Shown here: in pieces, positions 55,547 through 64,000 of the stretch
Layout: the number at the start of each line of letters is the position of its first letter
Numbering within the stretch: position 1 is the stretch's first letter
From: Paraspadella gotoi
Lineage: Eukaryota > Chaetognatha
Assembly: GCA_051294375.1 (NCBI GenBank)
Contig: CM119267.1
Location: 23,313,486 to 23,377,485 of the forward strand
Length of the DNA stretch: 64,000 bases
Direction of reading: 5' to 3'
Program-made: the position numbers and the translations under genes
Notes under the pieces: generated by a model
What the model was told of the DNA's origin: nothing
What the model saw: the letters and a program-made list of their open reading frames with translations, nothing else
Databases searched by the model: none

Positions 55547-55920
55547 AGAAAGAAGAGAAAAGGAGAAAGAGACGCAGAAGCAGAATACGAAAGAGAAATA
55601 AATCACGAAAATTCTTCGGAATGAATATGGATTTTGGATTGAAAAAAAGTCGCGAATAAATGGCAATAAATAAAAAGTTTTAAAGAAAAAAAATAATCAG
55701 AATTTTCAAAAAAATAAGCAAACGATCACTGCAAAAAATCGGACAGAACGGACAGACCCATACAGGAAGGACACAGAGAGAAGAGAGACAGAGAAGAGAG
55801 AAAAAGAGAGAAGAGAAACAGCCCTGCATGAGAACAAGAGAAAGAAGAAAGAGCGATGTATAATAATTAAAGAGAGAGAGAGTAAGAGAGAAGTCTACAG
55901 CCCCTTAACTCACGTTAAAA
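54981..55920. repeat. GA-rich tracts and AT-rich spacer
   Basis: (GA)n-rich stretches at 55055-55125, 55508-55575, 55765-55830 and 55870-55890. The rest has no recognised feature. Confidence 0.75.
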
Positions 55921-56059
55921 GAACAGCAATACTAATGGCGCCGCAGCGCGTAGCGTGAGCGTATTTCCTACCCAAAGGACCGGTTCGCCGCCCCTTCGCG
56001 GCAATCGTTTTACATTATGAACCCACATTACTAAAATAAATTTTGTAAACAAAAAAAAA

Positions 56060-56098
<39 letters not shown>

Positions 56099-56994
56099 AA
56101 AGAAGCTGGACAGATCCTGCAAGTTGCCGAAACCGGTTTTAGAAGAAACAGTGACGGAGAAAAAGAGAGAGAGAGAGCGACTATAATATACGTTTTGTTT
56201 TGTAAATAAACACATAAACAAATAACAATATTGGAAATAATGATATACATGAGAATTTTAAAGATCTTGATGATTTAGAAGCCATATAGAAAAGTTCAAC
56301 CTCCCTATGAATATCAACACTTTTCAACCAGATTTGCATAAAAAATGTCGAGACCGGACGAGCTAAAACCAAAAAAAAAAAATCTAAGACAGCGACGGCT
56401 TTGCCCGCCTGGGCTGATAATAAGGCATTTGTTTTGTTTGATAAAAGGTACCACAAAATCATGTAATATGTCTCTGAGACTCAATTTTTAACTTGACATC
56501 GGATGATTGAGTTCCCTGAAATAAAAGTTATAATAATCTATATAATTAATATAATCTATAAATTTAATTAATTAATTCTATTAAATTAATAATTAATCTA
56601 CATATTTAATATAATTTTTATGGAGCAATCCGAACAGGTTTCAAGACTGTTTTTTTCCTCTCTCGCGTCGAACCGATCCTGGCCCTTCGGGCTGCGCAAA
56701 TACCGATACGGAAAACTGGGATGGCGTTAACATAAAGACCGTGCGTGGAGATGGAAGGGGGAGAAAATACTGGTCGGGAATGAAGAGAAGAGAGAGATGA
56801 GAGAGAGAGAGAATGAGCAGAGAGAGAAAGAGAAGAGAGAAGAGAGAGAGAGAGAGAGAGAGTTTTTGGTCTCAGCGTCCCCGGGAAGGAGCGTCATCGA
56901 GCCGCGTTCTTTAAAATTGGTTGGCGAATGGTAAAAACTCGGAGAGGTAGGTAGATAAAGAGAGAGGGGAGGAAGAGGTTGCATTTAGATAAAA

Positions 56995-57032
<38 letters not shown>
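56060..57032. repeat. (GA)n microsatellites
   Basis: GA runs at 56060-56102, 56161-56180, 56789-56861 and 56999-57032, with unremarkable AT-rich DNA between, apart from two possible SINE remnants noted in the findings. Confidence 0.85.
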
Positions 57033-57034
<2 letters not shown>

Positions 57035-57788
57035 GCTCCGTGGCGCAGGAAACTCGATTCAAACTCTTGAGCCGAAAAAAAAAAGGAGACGAAGAAGCCA
57101 AACAAATTTTTTTTCCTTTAGTAAGACTTTCCTTACTTTGGGTAAGGCTTTTTACGAAGCTTCCTTCTTCCTTTCAGAAAGGGGATACAAGGGGACCTTA
57201 GGTGCGTACATAGTAGCGGTAGAAAAAACATCGTTAGGTCGTGCGATATCACGTGATCGAATTAACTTTTTAAATTTTAAAATTGTTTTGAAATTTGAAG
57301 TTTATGGAAAAGTATATTAATACTTGGTCTCAAAAATTGGATTGCGTAAATATCAAATGTTACATTTAAATATATAGTACGAAACTTGCACTATGAATGC
57401 AAAAACTATGGTACATTCAACTAATGAGCAATACGAGCCTTACCCGTGACCTAGGGCAGGCAATGGTTAAACGTTAATATAGCTAAGTAAATAAATATTA
57501 GTTTTTTGAACGAAAAAGTATGAAAAACAATGTAATTTAGTACTTGGTACACGATGAAACCAAGTCGTAGAGTGGGCGCGAAAAAAAAGTGTATCTCGCG
57601 TTTTATCTCGATCCCATAAGTTTTCTACGACCTCGTTGTGGAACAAAAGACGAAGAGGAAAATGAAAGAACCGCCAGTTTTCATTCCCGAAGCGGAGAAA
57701 AAGAAAAGAGGGGGGAAGCCAGTGGCCGAGGCGTGGAGTGTCGAGTGGCTTTTTCTCTCAGTTAAGATTGTAATACTGTTTAGCTGTA
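57033..57788. other. Non-coding
   Basis: No coding-like frame of note; a 67-codon frame at 57638-57841 crosses into a mobile element and is not supported. Confidence 0.4.
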
Positions 57789-58340
57789 GTATTTCATACC
57801 CCGTTACTCGTCCGAGAATCAGAAGCACCTATGTCGCCTGAGGTAGCCAAGCTCCTCCCAACGCAAAGGACTCGGGTTCGCGCCTTGCTGATTCACACAA
57901 GTAAAAGCTGGACGGGGCGTTTAAGCCACCTGTAGTGACGGATTACAGCAAGATCCAAAGTTCGGGACCTTGTGTGCAACGGACGGTCAACTGCTCGCGG
58001 CATCGTCTTCCACAACTGTATAAATCTTAATCAAAGTTGTTTTTTGTTTGTTTTGTTTGATTTGTTTTGTTGATTTGTTTAAGTAGTAAATATATGTATA
58101 TCAGATTAGATGTTAAATACGCAGGGAAAGAGAAAACTTTAAAAAATATAATAATAATTTATATTATTTTATACTAAGGATCAAGGTGCGAATAATTAGT
58201 TGACAATTTGAAAAGTGTTTAAAACCAAAGAAAGAAAAAGTTAAAAAATAATATTCATAAAAAATATAAATAAAAAATTAAACAAATAAAAAGACGGTAG
58301 CGGTAGTACTATTTCATACGAGTAACGGGGTATGAAATAC
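57789..58340. mobile_element. 552-bp segment bounded by a 22-bp perfect inverted repeat
   Basis: gtatttcataccccgttact plus cg at 57789-57810 is the exact reverse complement of 58319-58340. The segment contains SINE copy 2 and AT-rich DNA. It may be a small TIR element; no clear target duplication seen. Confidence 0.5.
57826..57978 (+). mobile_element. tRNA-derived SINE, copy 2
   Basis: Head with ctcccaacgcaaagga and B-box-like gggttcgcgcc (57873-57883), then ggacggggcg (57910-57919), cacctgtag, ttacagcaagatcc and a gggacc-ending block, in the same order as copy 1 at 12.2 kb. A-box poorly preserved. Confidence 0.75.
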
Positions 58341-58408
58341 AACCGCTACAAGAAAATATTTATTCAAACGAAGCGAATCTTTATCGCTACCGACAAAAAT
58401 ATTGTAGT

Positions 58409-58629
<221 letters not shown>

Positions 58630-58779
58630 TCAGAAATCGGAATCGTTCGTTTTCGTGAAGGAAAGGGAGACAGAATCTTTTCGTTTTGACGAAGAAAGAG
58701 AGAGGGAGAGAGAGAAGAGGCGCTCTTGACGTCCAAAACACTCGCCAAGGAGAAACGAGTTCTCATTTCCGTTAGTAAA

Positions 58780-59700
58780 TATTCTTAAAACTCAAAAGAC
58801 ATGATAAATATTAATTTTTGTAAATTTTTTTTAATATATATTTTTTTGTTTATTGTGTTCAACAACGATTAAAGTTAAAATAGGACATGTTTCGGTTCAA
58901 ATACGAACCTTCATCAGCGCAAATTTGACATTTACATGTTTTTCATAATATTGATTAATAAATGCTCTAATTTTTTTTTTAAATAAAAACAAAGACAATA
59001 AAAAATGAAGAGACGCTAATAAAAATAATGATAATAATAATAAAAACAAGACGCTAAAACAATAAGATAAGGATAATAATAACAAAAATAATGATAATAT
59101 AATAAAAACAAAGACGCTAATAAACAAAATAAATAAATATTAATAATAATAAATAAATAAAAAATAATTAAATAAATGCTCTAAATTTTTTAAATGCTCT
59201 CAAAGATTTATTCCGATATTATTGTGATTATCTTAAGAGGGGCATCTAATAATAAGAAAAAGAAAAATACTCCCCATTGTAAAGCTACTACTATGAAATA
59301 TCTAAATATTAATTGGGAAACTAAATTACAATTAAACAATATTTAAAGTACGTATTGCTAAAATAGTAAAATAAGATTTTTATGGAAACCGTCTCAAAAT
59401 ATATGAGAAATAATTTAACCTGCTACAATATGTAAATAAGATTAAAGAACTCAATTTCATTTGAAATTAACTACAAGTTAACCAGAAAAATGATTGTTTA
59501 AAAAAAAAGTAATCCTGTCTTCCCCAATCAACGAATTCATCACCACAACTTTTTTCGACCTCACCTATCAGTCCTCACCCAACCATCTGAGGCCACATCG
59601 AACTCACCCCGCATATTTATATCTTCCCCTCTCCCTACTCCCTCCGAAACCCCGCGCATCTGGCGATCTTCCCCCGAGGGACTGACCAAGGTTCCACCGC
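58780..59700. other. AT-rich with possible retroelement remnant
   Basis: catgtttcggttcaaatacg followed by aaccttcatcag (58887-58918) looks like the end-proximal motif seen beside some retroelement coding regions. An (aataataata)-rich stretch follows (58985-59165). Bases 59428-59473 resemble 13990-14035. No gene. Confidence 0.35.
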
Positions 59701-59710
59701 TCGTTTTTCA

Positions 59711-59741
59711 TCTCTCTCTCNNNNNNNNNNTCTCTCTCTCT
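59711..59741. repeat. (CT)n with 10-N gap
   Basis: A CT run broken by N at 59721-59730, an unresolved microsatellite. Confidence 0.9.
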
Positions 59742-60017
59742 CAATGACTCCACTGGTCAGTTTAAAGATAAATCGATCAAAGTTATCTTTATAAAATGCA
59801 AAAAATTAAACGGTTGACTGTTATTTGAAAGGGAATATCGCGATGCTTAATTGTGGTCAGAAATTAGATCTCTGATTGGTTGAACTCTAACTAATCAGAG
59901 ATTGCATCGATGGGATACCGATTGATAGAGAGAAGAATTCGAAAAATTGCGTCTCTCTCTCCCTTCCTTCTTCCTTCTAACAAAAACTCAAAACTTATAA
60001 ATTTCTAACCAAAAAAA

Positions 60018-60021
<4 letters not shown>

Positions 60022-60105
<84 letters not shown>
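60022..60105. repeat. (CT)n microsatellite
   Basis: CT run with two short interruptions. Confidence 0.95.
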
Positions 60106-60304
60106 CTCAATTTGAGTCGATTTTTGCGCGTCTGCACGTTCGAGAGGAAAGGGAAAAAAAAATTGATAAATAAAAAAAAAAATAATAATTTTTAGTTTCG
60201 CATCAACTTTTGGTCTGAACATAAACAGGCTCAGGCTTCGATGCTCGACCGATCAGGCGCCAGAATCAGGCGGATAGAGTTGTTCTTTTTTTCCTTTTTT
60301 TAAA

Positions 60305-61010
60305 AAAAATAGGATTCACTGTGGGAAAAGGGGATGGGGGAAAAAGTTTACTGTGGGATGAGGAGGGTGTTTACAGTTTGGAGGGAAATTAATTGTAGGA
60401 AGTGGGAATGCGTAATTAATCGTGGGAGAGGGAGGAGAAAGGGGGGGAGACAAGTAGGTGGGGGTAGTTCGAGACTATTCGGCCTTATTTTACAAAAGCA
60501 CCCCGTTTCATCTTTAGGTCTGAAGATTAGGTTAAAAGTTAGTTTTAATGATTAGGTTATTGATTAAGGTTAGGGATTATGTTAGTAAATAGGGTCAGGA
60601 ATTCCGGTATGAGTTTAGTAATAGGTTAGGATTTATTATTATAGTTAAAATTAAATTAAGGATTTAAGGAATTAAGTCTAATTAAGGGTTAAAGGAACAG
60701 ATTTCGGGCGCTTTTGGAAAAGGGAGCCCAAGTTATTTAACGTGAGAGATTTGGAGGATGTTGGCGAAAGAAAATTCATTTAAGAGAAAAATTTTACGTG
60801 GCCGTGAATGGTGACTGATGTGGAATAAGATTGCACATTGCACAATCAGGAAGATCAGGAGATCCGTGAAAAAAAATTTACTGTGGTAAATGAGCCTCGC
60901 ACAATGCAATGCAATGAAATGCACATTGCACAATCAGGAGAAGACAATTCACTGTGGGACAGAAGGACGAGAGATCCGTGAAAAAAAAATTTCACTGTGG
61001 GAAAATGGGA
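60305..61010. repeat. Locally repeated actgtggga-rich DNA
   Basis: ttcactgtgggaaaa-like and gatccgtgaaaaaaaa-like blocks recur (60317, 60350, 60861, 60969), as does cacattgcacaatcagga (60834, 60921). A ttagg-rich stretch lies at 60520-60640. Non-coding. Confidence 0.55.
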
Positions 61011-61233
61011 GGCGAGAAAATTCAAACCAAAAAAACAAAAAAAAATTCTCGCGAGATTTCGTCGAACAAAATGAAAATGATATCCTAGTTATTTTTCCAT
61101 TTTTTCCCCTCTTTTTTTATATCAAAAATGAAAAGAATTTGAAAGAATAAAAAAAAAAGAAGTGATAGGAATTAACGAAGCAATTAGGATTCACTTCGAC
61201 TCGACATTGGAATTAATCACGATTACGTCGGCG

Positions 61234-61258
61234 NNNNNNNNNNNNNNNNNNNNNNNNN
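61234..61258. other. Assembly gap
   Basis: Run of 25 N. Confidence 1.
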
Positions 61259-61554
61259 AAAAAGAAGGACGCATCTATAGTACATCGGGAGGAAGGAGAA
61301 GGTTTAGGAGAATGACGTATTCTACCTGAACTAATGACTCTTTTCGATTTTGTTTGTTTGTTTTAATCTCGAATGAATATGATAAAAATCGATTTATGAG
61401 GCATCAGTTGTTTGTTGTTGTTGTTGTTTACATAAACAAAGATTATTTTTTTGTTGCAAAGTTTTAATATATAAGCGAGTTTGGTTCATTGGCTTTTTTG
61501 ACACATTGATACTAATGTATTTTAATGAGACAACAAACATGAGGAATATATAGC

Positions 61555-61862
61555 CAGGGTGAACTTATGCAATGCTTATACAGGGTGAAACTTATGCAGG
61601 GTGAACTTATGCAATGCTTATGCAGTAGAAACTTATGCAGGGTGAACTTATGCAATGCTTATGCAAGGGTGAACTTATGCAGATGAACTTATGCAGGGTG
61701 AACTTATGCAGGGTGAAACTTATGCAGGGTAAACTTATGCAGGGTGAACTTATGCAATGCTTATGCAGGGAGAACTTATGCAGGGTGAACTTTATGCAAT
61801 GCTTATGCAGGGTGAACTTATGCAGGGTGAACTTATGCAGGGTAAACTTATGCAGGATGAAC
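61555..61862. repeat. 15-bp minisatellite
   Basis: Unit cttatgcagggtgaa with an 11-bp variant (cttatgcaatg), about 20 units. Confidence 0.92.
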
Positions 61863-62053
61863 ATCACTCGATTTTTCTATTATTTTCGTTTGAAATTCGT
61901 TCTTTCTTCACACATTTCTATTTAACAAAAATATGTATGTTTAATTTTATTTTATCAAACTAGTAAAAAAAACCATTTCGTTGATTTATCTTAAATTAGT
62001 GAGTTGGATTCAAAAAACAGTTTATTTTAGCCACGGAATTAATCTTTTCTCAT

Positions 62054-62057
<4 letters not shown>

Positions 62058-62134
<77 letters not shown>
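62058..62134. repeat. (CT)n microsatellite
   Basis: CT run with one interruption. Confidence 0.95.
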
Positions 62135-62137
<3 letters not shown>

Positions 62138-62203
62138 CTAACGGGCGGAAATTCCAGACGAATGAAATAACACCAGAGTAAATATTTAAAACCGTCTTTC
62201 CGG

Positions 62204-62205
62204 AT

Positions 62206-62252
<47 letters not shown>
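62204..62252. repeat. (GTC)n trinucleotide repeat
   Basis: About sixteen GTC units. It would read as poly-Asp on the minus strand, but no gene supports that. Confidence 0.95.
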
Positions 62253-62253
<1 letters not shown>

Positions 62254-62422
62254 CGAGAGAAACTCCCACGGGCGGAGAAACGAGAAAAAATAGGAAAAGG
62301 GACAAAAAAGGAGAAAAAAGAGAAAAAAAAAGGAGAAAAAAGGGAAAAAAGGAAATAAAAAGAAACAAAACAGGAAATCAAGCAAATATTTTTTTTCTAA
62401 CTCGGTAGATTGGAGGAAAGAA

Positions 62423-62426
<4 letters not shown>

Positions 62427-62500
<74 letters not shown>
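62427..62500. repeat. (GA)n microsatellite
   Basis: Nearly pure GA run. Confidence 0.95.
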
Positions 62501-62501
<1 letters not shown>

Positions 62502-63070
62502 CCCAAAATGGAATAGGCCGAAAAAAGAAAGCAATATTAAAGTTTTTTTTCTTTTTTTAAACTCGAGATGAAAAAAATTGGTGGGAAAATAAGGAAAATC
62601 GCGGAAAGTTAAAATCGGTTTTCTCGATTTTCAAAATATTTTTCTTTTTTACTAAAGATTTTTTTTCTTTTTCTTTAAAAAAATTAAAAGAAAAAAATTT
62701 CTGAAAAAAAGAAAGTTTTTTTCATCCTAGCTTTTATTTAAAACGAATACAGCTGAGAAACGGTGTTTGGCGGAGAAAAGAAAGAGGAGAAGGGAGGAAA
62801 GGAGGAAAGGAGGAAGAAAAATAGAGGAAAGGAAGGAAAATAGGAAAGAAAAGAAAAAGAAAATGAGGAAGAATCAAGAAAGGCGTTGAAGGATGTAGAT
62901 AAAGGAAAGGAAGAGATTAAAATAAGAAAAGGAAAGCGAAATATCGTTGCTAAGTTGTTTGAAAACGATTATTGCGCAACTTTCTCAACTCCTCTGGCGG
63001 CCATGGAACGCATTGGAACGGGTCCTGGGTTGAGGAACCTTTGCTTCGTGATTTTCCACAGCGGATCGGA
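62501..63070. other. A/G-rich non-coding
   Basis: A-rich then GGAAA-rich sequence. A short frame (62886-63074) ends at the fold-back element and is not supported. Confidence 0.4.
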
Positions 63071-64000
63071 ATAGATCCCGGTAACTACTGGTCATGAGGT
63101 GGTTAGTTTAACACAATTAGACATGAGCCACAAAATGGTAGAAAGATATTTCATAAGTGAGTGATTTTGAAAAAAGATCCGGTTCTTAATAAGGCCGAGG
63201 ACGAACGAAGTCGATCGAGAAGAAAAAATTAACTATCAAGGTCACAAATACTTGATAAACCACATAGGCTACCTCCACTGTCTTTCATGAATAAGTATGA
63301 AAGGGCGGGCCTCACCCCAATTTAATGCAGAGGACACGGGACCCCCCCATGATAATCCCTTTAAGAAAGGTGAGGGGCGAGCCTCCAATAAAAGATTAAC
63401 GGGCGAGTCCAACGCCTCGCCTCGGACTTCTACCAATTACTAATAGAGGAGTAAGGGTACGTCGTCCCACCTCTCTACCAATAAAGCCTATAAGGAGATA
63501 CAAGCCCACCCCATAACCTTCCACACCCTTTCTCCCCCCCCACCCCACGCCACCATCCCGCGCCAAGGACGAGGGCTTTATCTCCTTATACTTTATTGGT
63601 AGAGAGGTGGGACACGTACCCTTACTCCTCTATTAGTAATTGGTAGAAGTCCGAGCGAGGCGTGGGACTCGCCCGTTAATCTTTTATTGGAGGCTCGCCC
63701 CTCACCTTTCTTAAAGGGATTATCATGGGGGGGCGTCCCGTGTCCTCTGCTTAAAATTGGGGTGAGGCCCGCCCTTCATACTTTTCATGAAAGACAGTGG
63801 AGTTAGCCTATGTGGTTTATCAGTATTTGTACCTTGATAGTTAATTTCTTTCTTCTCGATCGACTTCGTTCGTCCTCGGCCTTATTAAGAACCGGACCTT
63901 TTTTTCAAATCACTCACTTATGAATATCTTTCTACCATTTGTGGCTCATGTCTAATTGTGTAAACTAACCACCTCATGACCAGTAGTTACCGGGATCTAT
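63071..64000. mobile_element. Fold-back element, two ~445-bp inverted arms
   Basis: The left arm (63071 to about 63515) starts atagatcccggtaactactg. The right arm (about 63568-64000) ends with its reverse complement at the last base of the window. Arms match with a few single-base differences and indels along their full length (for example cattaatgcagagg / cctctgctta). The central loop is about 50 bp and C-rich. No coding frame. It is a palindromic MITE or fold-back transposon and may extend past 64000. Confidence 0.85.

Noticed and set aside
60520-60640. Interstitial telomere-like ttaggg sequence
   Set aside because: Only isolated ttaggt/ttaggg words at irregular spacing, no tandem array.
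62050-62385. Poly-Asp protein on the minus strand
   Set aside because: The (GTC)n repeat sits between CT repeats and A-rich DNA with no coding context.
63071-64000. Palindrome as a pure assembly mirror artefact
   Set aside because: The arms differ at several single bases and indels, which a read chimera would less readily give; kept as a mobile element.

Overview
The window reads as nuclear DNA of an invertebrate animal with a compact genome. Coding exons are GC-rich, introns are mostly 50-400 bp, and intergenic DNA is AT-rich. Orthologues typical of animals are present: C15orf61, AIMP3/EEF1E1, LAMTOR4, KIAA1143, mL52, and a RAI1/TCF20-type extended PHD protein. The GIY-YIG Penelope-like retroelement and tRNA-derived SINEs also fit an animal. 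I cannot name the phylum from sequence alone.

Gene-dense half (1-47.6 kb). Nineteen genes follow one another and all lie on the + strand: an aldo-keto reductase 3' exon, UTP20 (12 exons, 2,979 aa), MRPL52, UXT, UFSP2, EEF1E1, C15orf61, an RDH11-14-type dehydrogenase, a C2H2 plus ePHD protein, TUBGCP5, VTI1B, PRMT6, a 9-residue-repeat protein with an SxIP motif, LAMTOR4, an unknown small protein, KIAA1143, a probable BAH protein, and two adjacent RGG/SR-rich proteins that share a short unrecognised motif. For the intact multi-exon genes the exon lengths I derived by hand sum to multiples of three. Several gaps between neighbouring coding regions are tiny (30 bp for MRPL52-UXT, 45 bp for C15orf61-RDH). 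This suggests operon-like or trans-spliced expression, but the sequence does not prove it. The genes mix ribosome biogenesis, mitochondrial translation, UFM1 processing, microtubule nucleation, SNARE traffic and mTORC1 signalling, so they do not form one pathway.

Mobile DNA in the dense half. Intron 2 of TUBGCP5 carries a nested pair of elements. A Penelope-like fragment with inverted flanks sits inside a 16-bp target duplication. A 2.3-kb terminal-inverted-repeat element with an 8-bp target duplication has inserted into its left arm, and the right arm preserves the empty site. A tRNA-derived SINE lies in MRPL52 intron 2. A 135-bp dispersed repeat occurs in UFSP2 intron 2 and, inverted, downstream of the repeat-protein gene.

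Gene-poor part (47.6-64 kb). I find no convincing gene here. It holds more than fifteen (CT)n/(GA)n arrays, 51-bp and 15-bp minisatellites, a degenerate ~150-bp repeat array near 54-55 kb, a second SINE bracketed by a 22-bp inverted repeat, promoter-like GC-rich patches (49.55-50.2 and 51.5-51.9 kb), and a 930-bp fold-back element running to the last base. Five runs of N mark assembly gaps, and one 211-bp segment is repeated identically beside gaps.
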